A stretch of DNA of 64,000 nt, taken from contig CAKOTF010000004.1 of NCBI GenBank assembly GCA_934120045.1, positions 62,001-126,000 on the forward strand, read 5' to 3'. Both the position numbers and the translations under genes were made by a program. Every line of letters begins with the position of its first letter. The first letter of the stretch is position 1. This DNA is from an uncultured Clostridia bacterium (GTDB taxonomy: Bacteria; Bacillota; Clostridia; TANB77; CAG-508). This document shows, in pieces, positions 53,799 through 62,741 of this stretch. The notes under the pieces are model-generated. The model had not been told where the DNA came from. It saw nothing but the letters and a program-made list of their open reading frames with translations, and made no database searches.

Positions 53799-54678
53799 AA
53801 AGAAAATATTTTTAACAGAAATAATATTAATAATACTTGTAGGAATTTTGGGAGTTTGGAAATTAAATTTAAAGACAACCACACTAGAACAATTAAAAAA
53901 TAGTGGACATAGTCAAATGATGGGATATATCATAAAAACAGATAATGATAAAATAATTGTTATTGATGGTGGAACATCTGATGATACAGAAAATCTTTTA
54001 GAGAAAATAAATGAATATACAGGAAAAGTAGATTATTGGTTTATAACACATCCACATCAAGACCATACAACAGCATTTATTGAGATAGTAAATAATTATA
54101 ATATAGATATTGGTAAAGTATATGTAACAACAGAAGATGAAGAATGGTATAATAATTATGGAGCTGGCAGAGCAGAGGAATGTATAAGATTTTTAGACAC
54201 TATAAAATCTGAAAAAATATCTTCAAAAGTTGAAGAAGTAACATTAAATGAACAAATACAAATTGATAATATAAAATGTGAAATTTTAGGAATAAAAAAT
54301 CCAGAAATAACAGAAAATGCAATAAACAATTCTAGTATGGTAATAAAAATGGAAACAAAGAAAAACTCAATTTTATTTTTAGGAGATACTGGAGTAGAAA
54401 GTGGAAATAAATTATTAGATAATCAAAAGAAAAAAATAAAAGTAAATATATTGCAAATGGCACATCATGGTCAACAAGGAGTTAGTAAAGAAATATATGA
54501 ATACATAAAACCTAAAATATGTTTATGGCCAACACCAGATTGGCTATGGATTAATGATTCAGGGAATGGTGAAGATTCAGGACCTTGGAAAACTAAAGAA
54601 ACTAGAAAATGGATTGAAGAATTAAATGTAAATAAAAATATTATAGAGAAAGATGGAAATATAAAAATTTCAATATAA
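53788..54678 (+). CDS. Membrane-anchored MBL-fold hydrolase (ComEC C-terminal-like)
   Basis: A 296-residue protein with one N-terminal span (residues about 7-26) and an outer MBL domain. The metal motif is HPHQDHTTA near residue 90, with LFLGDTGVESG near 192 giving the bridging Asp and MAHHGQQGVS near 226 giving the last ligand. It is like the ComEC hydrolase domain detached from its channel. It starts inside the end of wzt. Its presence in a polysaccharide cluster suggests it acts on a phosphodiester-linked surface polymer or lipid carrier, but this is inferred. Confidence 0.78.
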   Translation: MKNKKKIFLTEIILIILVGILGVWKLNLKTTTLEQLKNSGHSQMMGYIIKTDNDKIIVIDGGTSDDTENLLEKINEYTGKVDYWFITHPHQDHTTAFIEIVNNYNIDIGKVYVTTEDEEWYNNYGAGRAEECIRFLDTIKSEKISSKVEEVTLNEQIQIDNIKCEILGIKNPEITENAINNSSMVIKMETKKNSILFLGDTGVESGNKLLDNQKKKIKVNILQMAHHGQQGVSKEIYEYIKPKICLWPTPDWLWINDSGNGEDSGPWKTKETRKWIEELNVNKNIIEKDGNIKISI

Positions 54679-54691
54679 AGAGGTGGAAATA

Positions 54692-56215
54692 GTGGGGGAA
54701 GTTCAAAGTCCTAATATATTAAATTGGTATCCTTTTAAAGAAAACCAAAAAATAAAAGAAATAAAAAATATAGAAGAAATTGATTCTTGTAATGAAAAAT
54801 TTGATGTAATTATACTTGTAGGAATCTTTGAAAATCAAAATATCAAATTAAAAGAACTTATAAAAAAGGTAGAAAAAATTTTAGAAGAAAAAGGAAAAAT
54901 ACTAATAACAATTGATAATAAATTTGGGCTAGAAGCATTTAATGGAACGCCAGATAAAATATATAAAAAGAAATTTGCTAGTTTAACAGGATATAATAAT
55001 GAACAAAATAAAAGAGAAACATATACAAAATCAAGTATAGAAAATGAAATAAGAAAATTAGGATATAATATGAGATTTTATTATCCATTACCAGATTATA
55101 AAAAGCCTAATGTAATTTTTACAGATGAACAATTGCCAGAATATAATAGTATAGATAAATATCATCCATATTATATAGAAAATAATGATATTACATTTAA
55201 TGAAATTGATGTATTTAGAGAAATATTAAAAACAGATAAAAATATGTTTACATTTTTTGCAAATTCATTTTTAATTGAAATAACAAAAGGTGAATGTGAT
55301 AAAACATATAAATATATATCTTTTAATAATATAAGAAAAGAAAAATATAGATTAATTACAAAAATTGCAGATGAATATGTTGAAAAACAAGAAGTAAATG
55401 AAAAAGCACATAAACATTATGAAAATATAAAAAGTAATATAAGATATTTAAATGAAAATGGTATAAAAACTGTTGATTATATAGAAAATCAAATAATAAG
55501 AAGTAAATATATAGAACAAAAAAATTTATTAAATAATAGATTAACAGAGCTACTTGAAGAACAGAGAAATGATGAATTTTACGAAATATTAGATAAATTT
55601 ATAGAAAAAATTAGTATTGATATATATCATGAAGAAAATTATGAAAAAACAGCATTTGGAAAATATAATGTAGAAATACAAGATAAAACTATAATAAATG
55701 ATTTGCATTTTACTCCTAAAGGATTATGGGACATGACATTTAAAAATTGTTTTTATATAGATAATGATTTCTATTTCTTTGACCAAGAATGGGACGAGTC
55801 TAATTTACCAGTTGAATATATTTTATATAGATCTATTTTATATACAATATCATTAAGAAGATTTATAAAAATTGAGGATTTATTAAAAAAATACAATTTA
55901 ACAAAATATTTAGAATTATTTAAAAAACTAGATGATAAAATGCAAGAAATGGTAAGAGATGATAAAACATGGAAATCATATAAGCAAAATAATATTATAG
56001 ATATAGAGGCTACAAAACAAGAATTAATAAATCAAAATATAAGAAATAAGGAACAAGAACAAGAAATAGAAAATTTGAATATTAGAAGTAATGCACAAAA
56101 AGCAGAAACTGATAATTTAAAAGAACAAATTCTTAATTTAACAGAAGAAAATAAAAGATTAAGAGAGCAATATATAAAAATACCAAAATGGAGGTTTTTA
56201 TGGAGAAAAAAATAG
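54692..56215 (+). CDS. Methyltransferase-like protein lacking the SAM loop, with kinase-like and coiled-coil parts
   Basis: A 507-residue protein (GTG start after AGAGGTGG). Residues 5-20 (SPNILNWYPFKENQKIKEI) correspond to the usual N-terminus of a class I methyltransferase subfamily from polysaccharide clusters, where a GxGxG loop and acidic residue should follow. Here the sequence jumps within a dozen residues to KFDVIILVGIFE, so the SAM-binding motifs I and II are absent. TIDNKFGLEAFNGTPD then matches the later part of that family. The C-terminal half (about 230-440) is a domain with FHTPKGLWDMTFKN-like and FYFFDQEWDESNLPVEYILYRS segments resembling a sugar-kinase-like fold, and 450-495 is a coiled coil. 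Probably a pseudo-methyltransferase scaffold or terminator-length regulator. Confidence 0.62.
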   Translation: MGEVQSPNILNWYPFKENQKIKEIKNIEEIDSCNEKFDVIILVGIFENQNIKLKELIKKVEKILEEKGKILITIDNKFGLEAFNGTPDKIYKKKFASLTGYNNEQNKRETYTKSSIENEIRKLGYNMRFYYPLPDYKKPNVIFTDEQLPEYNSIDKYHPYYIENNDITFNEIDVFREILKTDKNMFTFFANSFLIEITKGECDKTYKYISFNNIRKEKYRLITKIADEYVEKQEVNEKAHKHYENIKSNIRYLNENGIKTVDYIENQIIRSKYIEQKNLLNNRLTELLEEQRNDEFYEILDKFIEKISIDIYHEENYEKTAFGKYNVEIQDKTIINDLHFTPKGLWDMTFKNCFYIDNDFYFFDQEWDESNLPVEYILYRSILYTISLRRFIKIEDLLKKYNLTKYLELFKKLDDKMQEMVRDDKTWKSYKQNNIIDIEATKQELINQNIRNKEQEQEIENLNIRSNAQKAETDNLKEQILNLTEENKRLREQYIKIPKWRFLWRKK

Positions 56216-58317
56216 ATATTTATAAACATCAAAAGAAAAAATTAAAAATAGAAAATCCAAAAAAAGTAAGTGTAATAATTCCAAATTATAATTACGAAAA
56301 ATATATAATAGAGAGAATAGACTCTGTATTAATGCAAACATATCCAATATATGAAATTGTTATATTAGATGATTGTTCACCAGATAATAGTGTTAAAGTA
56401 ATAAATAAAAAAATAGAGGAGATAAAAAAAGAACATCCAGAAATAAAAGTTCAATTTATCATTAATGAAAAAAATAGTGGTGGTTGTGTATTTAAACAAT
56501 GGAAAAAGGGATTTGATGCTTCGACAGGAGATTATATATGGATTGCAGAAGCAGATGATTCTGCTGAAAATGATTTTGTTGAAAATTTAATAAAACCATT
56601 TGATGATCCAGAAGTTGTATTATCATATTGTGAATCTGCTAGAATTGATGGAGAAAATAATTTAATAAGAGAAAAATCAGATGATTTATATGATATGTGC
56701 AGAACAGGAGAATGGAATAAATCATATATATGGCCAGGTGAAAAAGAAATAAAAGAACATTTAAGTGTAACAAATACAATATTAAATGTTTCTAGTGTAA
56801 TGTGGAAAAAACAAGATTACACAGAAATTTTAGAAAAAGCAGGAGAATTTAAGGTTGCAGGAGACTGGTATATTTATTTTAATATATTAAAAAATGGAAA
56901 GATTAGTTGGTGTAATAAGTCACTTAACTATTATAGAAAACATGGTTCATCAGTATGTACAGATGTAAAAGCAGAAATCGAATTTAATGAGATTTGTAGA
57001 ATTCAAGACGAGATATCTAAAACATATGAATTAACAAAAGAAATTAAAGACAAACAAGAATTAAGAAGAAGTTTTATGTATCCATTATTACCAAAAAAAG
57101 ATAATGGAAAAAAGAAAATTGCATGGGTAATACCACATCCTGGAAAAGGATCTGGTGGGCATAGAACAATAATTCAAAATGTAAATGCTTTAATAAGAGC
57201 AGGATATGATTGTGATTTATATTTTGAAGAAGATGGTGTTTCAACATCTGAAATAGTAAGACAAAAAATAAATGATTGGTATGAAAAATGTGATGCAGGA
57301 GTATATGTTGGATTTGATTTAAAACAAGAATATGATTTGATGTTTGCAACAGGTTGGCAAACAGTAGAATTTGTAAGAAAACTACCAGCAAAGAAAAAAG
57401 CATATTTTATACAAGATTTTGAACCATGGTTCTTCCCAATGGGAGATCAATATTTAATTACAGAAAATTCATATAGATATGGATTTTTACCAGTAACAAT
57501 AGGAAAATGGTTAGCACATAAAATGCAGGCAGAATTTAATACACCAGCAGAATATTTTAGTTTTGGTGCAGATTTAAATGTATATAAGCCATTACCAAAA
57601 GTAAAAAAGGAAAATGCAATATGTTTTGTATATCAACCAGAAAAGCCAAGAAGATGTGATTATATAGGATTAAAAGCTTTAAAAATATTAAAAGCAATGA
57701 AACCAGATGTACAAATATATTTATATGGTTCAAGTATGCCAGCAACATTTGAATTTGAATGTAAAAACTTAAATATAATACCAATAAAAGAATGTAATGA
57801 ATTATATAATAAATGTAAAGTTGGAATATGTATGAGTGCATCAAATCCATCAAGAATACCATTTGAAATGATGTCAGCAGGTTTACCAGTAGTAGAATTA
57901 TATAAAGAAAATAACATATATGACTTGCCAGATGAAGGAGTATTGCTTGCACAACCAATACCAGAGGCTATTGCTAGTGCTATTGCATATATATTAGATA
58001 ATCCACAAGTGGCTGAGAAGATGTCAAAATTTGGTGTACAATATATGAAAAATTATCCACTTGAAAAAGGATTTGAAGAATATTTAAAAGCAGTAAAAGA
58101 CATGTTAGAAACAGATTATAAAGATATACCAGAGATAAAACCACTTTATAAAAAATCAGCTTTTTTAGCTACAGAAGAAGCAATGAAATGCTCAGAAGAG
58201 TTACAAAAAGCACAACCAATATATGTAGACAATCATGGAAAGACATATAGATTTTTAAGAAGATGTAAAAGAGTGTTGAAAAATATTCTAATAAAAATGG
58301 GGATAAAAAAACAATAA
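56200..58317 (+). CDS. Two-domain glycosyltransferase (GT2 + GT4-like)
   Basis: A 705-residue protein with two transferase domains. Residues about 22-270 form a GT2 domain (KVSVIIPNYNYEKYIIERIDS, IVILDDCSPDNS near 63, WIAEADDS near 113, YYRKHGSSVC near 243). Residues about 300-640 form a GT-B/GT4-like domain (KIAWVIPHPGKGSGGHRTI near 304, FIQDFEPWFFPMG near 400, SFGADLNVYKP near 450, the donor-site region SNPSRIPFEMMSAGLPVVELY near 547). The ATG at 56200 follows GGAGG within the last codons of the previous gene. The two domains probably make two different linkages in the repeat unit. Confidence 0.85.
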   Translation: MEKKIDIYKHQKKKLKIENPKKVSVIIPNYNYEKYIIERIDSVLMQTYPIYEIVILDDCSPDNSVKVINKKIEEIKKEHPEIKVQFIINEKNSGGCVFKQWKKGFDASTGDYIWIAEADDSAENDFVENLIKPFDDPEVVLSYCESARIDGENNLIREKSDDLYDMCRTGEWNKSYIWPGEKEIKEHLSVTNTILNVSSVMWKKQDYTEILEKAGEFKVAGDWYIYFNILKNGKISWCNKSLNYYRKHGSSVCTDVKAEIEFNEICRIQDEISKTYELTKEIKDKQELRRSFMYPLLPKKDNGKKKIAWVIPHPGKGSGGHRTIIQNVNALIRAGYDCDLYFEEDGVSTSEIVRQKINDWYEKCDAGVYVGFDLKQEYDLMFATGWQTVEFVRKLPAKKKAYFIQDFEPWFFPMGDQYLITENSYRYGFLPVTIGKWLAHKMQAEFNTPAEYFSFGADLNVYKPLPKVKKENAICFVYQPEKPRRCDYIGLKALKILKAMKPDVQIYLYGSSMPATFEFECKNLNIIPIKECNELYNKCKVGICMSASNPSRIPFEMMSAGLPVVELYKENNIYDLPDEGVLLAQPIPEAIASAIAYILDNPQVAEKMSKFGVQYMKNYPLEKGFEEYLKAVKDMLETDYKDIPEIKPLYKKSAFLATEEAMKCSEELQKAQPIYVDNHGKTYRFLRRCKRVLKNILIKMGIKKQ

Positions 58318-58333
58318 AGAAAGAGGATTGTGA

Positions 58334-60016
58334 ATGAAATCTCTAATAAGGAAAGTAAAAAAAGTTTTAAATGCAATTAATTTACAAAATATGAAATCAG
58401 TTCTTAGATATATAAAGAATAATGGTTTTAAAGGTTTAGGAACAACAATAATTAACAAAATAAGATTTGGAAAGGTAGTGTTAGACGAATATGCAACATG
58501 GATTGCTAATAATGAGCCTAATACTGCTGAACTTGAAAATGAAAAAAAGTACGAATCTTGTCAAAATTTGAAATTTGATATAATATGCCCAAATGATGAG
58601 AAACTAATAAAAAGTATAGAAAATCAAACATATAAAAAATATAATGTTTATGAATTTGAGAAAGAAAGAATATTAAACTCAAAAAGTGATTATTTAATCT
58701 TTTTAGGTAATAATATAGAACTTGCCCAATTTGCATTATATGAAATAGTAAAATCAATAGAATATAGAGATAGTATATTAATTTATTCTGATAATGACAA
58801 ATTAATAGATGAAAAAAGAACTGAACCACACTTTAAACCAGGATTTGCAAGAGATACAATTCTATCTCAAAATTATATTGGACAATTTATTGCAGTAAAA
58901 ACAGATTTTATAAAAATACATCAAGATATTTTAAATAATTTAAATAAGAATATAATTTATGACATAATATTACAAATTAGTGAAAAAACAAGAAAAATTG
59001 AACACATTCAAAAAATACTATATCATGAAACAATTGAAAACAGAAAAATAGATGTTGAAGATGAAAAACAAATAATAGCAAAACATTTAAAAAGAATGAA
59101 CTTAGAATATGATAATATAAAAGATGGAAAATTTGAAGGACAATATAAAATTAATTATAAAATAAAAGGAAATCCATTAGTATCACTAGTTGTACCAAAT
59201 ATGGATCATATACAAGATTTAAGTAAATTGCTAAAATCTTTAGAAAAATCAACATATTCAAATTATGAAGTTATAATAGTAGAAAATAATAGCAAAAATA
59301 AAGAAACATTTGAATATTATGAAAAGATTTCAAAACAAGATAATAGAATAAAGGTCTGCAAATTTGATATAAATTACTTTAACTATTCTGCAATTGTAAA
59401 TTATGGTGTTGAATGTTCAAATGGTGAATACATAGTAATGTTAAATAATGATATAGAATTTATAACAGAAGACTGGATAGAACAATTACTTATGTATGCA
59501 CAAAGACCAGATGTAGGAATATGTGGGGCAAAATTGTATTTCCCTGATAGAAGTATTCAACATGCAGGAGTTACATTAGGAACTAGAGGTCTTGCAGGAC
59601 ATCGATGTAGAGAAGTACAAGAAAAAGACTTCAAAAAAGATGATTATATAAATATAGTTCAAGATTTAAGTGCAGTTACAGCAGCATGTTTTATGGTAAG
59701 AAAACAATTATATATAGATATGTTAGGCTTTGATGAAAAATTGGCAGTAGCATTTAATGATGTTGATTTTTGCATGAAAATAAGAACTGCAAAATATCTA
59801 ATTGTATACAATCCATTTGTTGAAGCATATCATTATGAATCAAAATCAAGAGGAGAAGACACAGAAAATACAGAAAAACAAAAAAGATTTGCCAAAGAAT
59901 ATGAGCTTTTTGTAAAAAGATGGTCTAAAGTAATTGCAAAAGGAGATCCTTATTATAATAAAAATTATAGATTAGATACAGATTTGCCAAAGATAAATTA
60001 TAATAAAATAAATTAA
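58334..60016 (+). CDS. GT2 glycosyltransferase with long N-terminal region
   Basis: A 560-residue enzyme. The catalytic GT2 domain is in the C-terminal half (PLVSLVVPNMDHIQDL near 277, VIIVENNSKNKET near 314, metal site MLNNDIEFITEDW near 372, SIQHAGVTLGTRG near 412, LDEKLAVAFNDVDFCMK-like near 475), typical of rhamnosyl- or galactofuranosyl-type polymerising transferases. The N-terminal 270 residues look like a degenerate second GT2 domain (FDIICPNDEKLIKSIENQTY, DYLIFLGNNIELAQFAL) that has lost a clear DxD, and may serve for acceptor binding. Confidence 0.82.
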   Translation: MKSLIRKVKKVLNAINLQNMKSVLRYIKNNGFKGLGTTIINKIRFGKVVLDEYATWIANNEPNTAELENEKKYESCQNLKFDIICPNDEKLIKSIENQTYKKYNVYEFEKERILNSKSDYLIFLGNNIELAQFALYEIVKSIEYRDSILIYSDNDKLIDEKRTEPHFKPGFARDTILSQNYIGQFIAVKTDFIKIHQDILNNLNKNIIYDIILQISEKTRKIEHIQKILYHETIENRKIDVEDEKQIIAKHLKRMNLEYDNIKDGKFEGQYKINYKIKGNPLVSLVVPNMDHIQDLSKLLKSLEKSTYSNYEVIIVENNSKNKETFEYYEKISKQDNRIKVCKFDINYFNYSAIVNYGVECSNGEYIVMLNNDIEFITEDWIEQLLMYAQRPDVGICGAKLYFPDRSIQHAGVTLGTRGLAGHRCREVQEKDFKKDDYINIVQDLSAVTAACFMVRKQLYIDMLGFDEKLAVAFNDVDFCMKIRTAKYLIVYNPFVEAYHYESKSRGEDTENTEKQKRFAKEYELFVKRWSKVIAKGDPYYNKNYRLDTDLPKINYNKIN

Positions 60017-60026
60017 GGAGAAGTTA

Positions 60027-61670
60027 ATGGAAGAATGCAAAAGTATTATTGTAAGATCAAAGAAAAAAGATAAATTATATATGTTTTTTAAGATTTTATT
60101 AGCAACTATTTTTTCAATTACAATTTTTTTAGATAGTAAACTAGTATTTGTAAAAAATATAAGAGGATCAGCTAGTGAAATTTATTTTTCTAGTACAAGT
60201 ATAAAAGATATTATAATTTTTATTATAACTTGGATATTAAGTTTTGTGGCATTATCAATTATAGATTTATTGATACCAAAAATAGAAAATAAAATTTGTT
60301 TAAATGATAAAGGAAAAGAAAAAAAGAAGAGAGTATTTTGGATTACATTTGGAATTTTGATACTGTTATGGATGCCATATATATTAACATATTTTCCAGG
60401 TGGAATATTTTCAGATACACAAGTAAGTATAAAACAATGTATACACATGTTACAATATGATAACAAAAATCCAATAGCATATACATTTTTAATAAAAATA
60501 TGTTTAGCTATTGGAGATATATTTAATAGTTCACAGGTAGGAATTGATGTTTTTGGAATTTGCCAAATTACAATTATGGCTGGAATATTATCATATTTTA
60601 TATATTGGTTATATAAAAAGAATTTTTCAAATACAGTTTTAGTTTTAATTACATTATTTTTTGGAATCTTCAAATTAATACCAATGTATGCACTTTCAAT
60701 ATGGAAAGATACACCATATTGTTTAGCACTATTTTTATATATGCTAAATATAGCAGAAATTGTATATCAAGATGGTAAGAATTTAAATACTGTGAAAGAG
60801 ATGATTATTTATTCAGTGTTATTTATTGCAGTAGCCTTTTTAAGAAATAATGGATTATATGTTGCTATTGCGACAGCAGTATTAATTTTATTAGTATATA
60901 GAAAAAAGAAAATATGGAAATTTACAATATCATCAATAGCTACAATAATATTAGTACTTATAATTCAAGGACCAATATTTACAAAATTGGAATTAAAAGA
61001 TACTCAAGGTGGATGGAATGCTGTTATGGTAAATCAAATATTTTATGTAAAAGTAATGGATGGAAATATAACAGAAGAGCAAAATAAAGTTATAGAAAAG
61101 ATGTGTGAACCTAATAAATTAAAAGAAAAATATTCACCAATATTATTAGATGCAACAACAATAAATCCAGAATTTGATAATGGATATATAGTTCAAAACT
61201 TAGCTGAAGTAAAAAAAGTTTGGAAAGAACTATTTATTCAAAATCCTAAATTATATGTACAAGCATTTTTATTAAACACAATTGGTTTTTGGGATGTTAA
61301 TAAAGTATTACTAGATGCATATATGTCAGATTTTATGTGGATTGGAACAGAAGATATAATAAATGTCCATCAAACAAATATAATAGAAGAAGTAACAGGA
61401 ACATCTATAAAAGAAAAAATAAAAGTAAGAAAATTATATAGTTCAGCAATATTTTTATTTTTTATGCTAACATCAATGGTTTATTCAATAAAAAATAAAC
61501 GATATAAAAATTTATTGATATATTTACCAGCATTATTTACATGGGGAACAATAATGTTAGCAACACCAATAGCATTTAGTATGAGATATGTATACATCTT
61601 AGTATTAATAGTGCCAATGGATTTTGTTATACCATTTTTATCAAAAGATAATAGTGAGGAAAAAATATGA
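60027..61670 (+). CDS. Multi-span membrane protein (DUF6020-like, possible GT-C)
   Basis: A 547-residue protein with about 11-13 hydrophobic helices. The first large outer loop has TYFPGGIFSDTQVSIKQCIHM near residue 125, with an acidic residue in the place where GT-C transferases and the DUF6020 family have P-G-x-x-x-x-D-(T/S). LSIWKDTPYCLA near 215 and a soluble loop at about 330-450 follow. It is likely to transfer a lipid-linked sugar on the outer side, or to help polymer attachment. The GTs before it and the GtrB-like gene after it (4-base overlap) point to the envelope. Confidence 0.7.
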   Translation: MEECKSIIVRSKKKDKLYMFFKILLATIFSITIFLDSKLVFVKNIRGSASEIYFSSTSIKDIIIFIITWILSFVALSIIDLLIPKIENKICLNDKGKEKKKRVFWITFGILILLWMPYILTYFPGGIFSDTQVSIKQCIHMLQYDNKNPIAYTFLIKICLAIGDIFNSSQVGIDVFGICQITIMAGILSYFIYWLYKKNFSNTVLVLITLFFGIFKLIPMYALSIWKDTPYCLALFLYMLNIAEIVYQDGKNLNTVKEMIIYSVLFIAVAFLRNNGLYVAIATAVLILLVYRKKKIWKFTISSIATIILVLIIQGPIFTKLELKDTQGGWNAVMVNQIFYVKVMDGNITEEQNKVIEKMCEPNKLKEKYSPILLDATTINPEFDNGYIVQNLAEVKKVWKELFIQNPKLYVQAFLLNTIGFWDVNKVLLDAYMSDFMWIGTEDIINVHQTNIIEEVTGTSIKEKIKVRKLYSSAIFLFFMLTSMVYSIKNKRYKNLLIYLPALFTWGTIMLATPIAFSMRYVYILVLIVPMDFVIPFLSKDNSEEKI

Positions 61671-62353
61671 AAGTTTTAATAATAATACCAGCATATAATG
61701 AAGCTGAAAACATAGAAAAGACAGTAAATGATGTTATTAAAAATACAAATTATGATTATATAGTTGTAAATGATTGTTCAAAAGACAATACAAAAGAAAT
61801 TTGTGAAAAAAATAATTTTAATATGTTGTCATTACCTATAAATTATGGCTTAACTAGTGGAATACAAATTGGAATGAAATATGCTTATAAAAATAATTAT
61901 GATATTGCAATACAATTTGATGGAGATGGACAACACCAAGCTAAATATTTAAAAGATTTAGTAAAAGAAATTGAAGATGAAAATGCCAATATAGTAATAG
62001 GTTCTAGATTTGTAACGGAAAAGAAACCATTTACAGCAAGAATGTTAGGAAGTAGAATAATAGCATTTTTTACTAAAATTACAACAGGAAAAACAATAAA
62101 AGATACAACATCTGGTATGAGAGCATATGACAAAAATGCAATAAAAGAATTTGTAACAAATACAAGTTTAACACCAGAACCAGATACAATGGTGTATATG
62201 TTAAAAAAAGGTTTAAAAATAAAAGAAGTCCAAGTTGAAATGAAAGAAAGAGAATTTGGAAAAAGTTATTTAACTCCAATAAAATCTATGAAATATATGG
62301 TAAATATGATATTCTCAATTGTATTTATAAGAGCAATAACAAGAAAAAAGTAA
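61667..62353 (+). CDS. Polyprenyl-phosphate sugar transferase, GT2 (DPM1/GtrB-like)
   Basis: A 228-residue GT2 enzyme without C-terminal membrane helices. Start VLIIIPAYNEAENIEKTVND, VVNDCSKDNTKEI near residue 33, IQFDGDGQHQAKYL near 83, and SRIIAFFTKITTGKTIKDTTSGMRAY near 125-150 are characteristic of the DPM1/GtrB group that loads a sugar on a polyprenyl phosphate. It overlaps the previous gene by 4 bases and precedes DUF2304 and GtrA-type genes, a common order in Firmicutes glycosylation modules. Confidence 0.9.
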   Translation: MKVLIIIPAYNEAENIEKTVNDVIKNTNYDYIVVNDCSKDNTKEICEKNNFNMLSLPINYGLTSGIQIGMKYAYKNNYDIAIQFDGDGQHQAKYLKDLVKEIEDENANIVIGSRFVTEKKPFTARMLGSRIIAFFTKITTGKTIKDTTSGMRAYDKNAIKEFVTNTSLTPEPDTMVYMLKKGLKIKEVQVEMKEREFGKSYLTPIKSMKYMVNMIFSIVFIRAITRKK

Positions 62354-62366
62354 GAGGTGAAAATTA

Positions 62367-62714
62367 ATGTCAGTAACATTAAGAGTAATATTAATAATAA
62401 GTTCATTTATAGCATTTTATTTGTGTATAACAAAAATAAAAAAATCACAATTGAAAGTAGAAAACTCAGTAACATGGATGTTGGGATGTATAATTTTAAT
62501 ATTAATGAGCATATTTCCAAACGTAGTTGTATGGATATCAGAAAAATTAGGATTTGTGGCACCTGTAAATTTTATATTTTTTGTGATGATAGCATTTTTA
62601 CTAATGCAAACATTTATAGATAATATTCATATAACATCATTAAATGAAAAAATAAAAGATTTAGACCATTATATTGCATTAAAAGAAAAAGAAGAGAAAG
62701 ATTTAAATAAATAA
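62367..62714 (+). CDS. DUF2304 membrane protein
   Basis: A 115-residue protein with three hydrophobic helices (about residues 3-22, 36-54 and 66-84) and a C-terminal helical, charged tail (IHITSLNEKIKDLDHYIALKEKE), which matches the DUF2304 family. The family is found next to GtrB-like transferases and is thought to support them in the membrane; its exact function is unknown. Ribosome site AGAGGTG. Confidence 0.85.
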   Translation: MSVTLRVILIISSFIAFYLCITKIKKSQLKVENSVTWMLGCIILILMSIFPNVVVWISEKLGFVAPVNFIFFVMIAFLLMQTFIDNIHITSLNEKIKDLDHYIALKEKEEKDLNK

Positions 62715-62741
62715 TTACAAAATAAAGGAATGTAATAAAAA

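Noticed and set aside
62357..62623. 88-codon frame overlapping the DUF2304 gene
   Set aside because: The DUF2304 frame at 62367 matches a family and has the ribosome site; the other product has no recognisable features.
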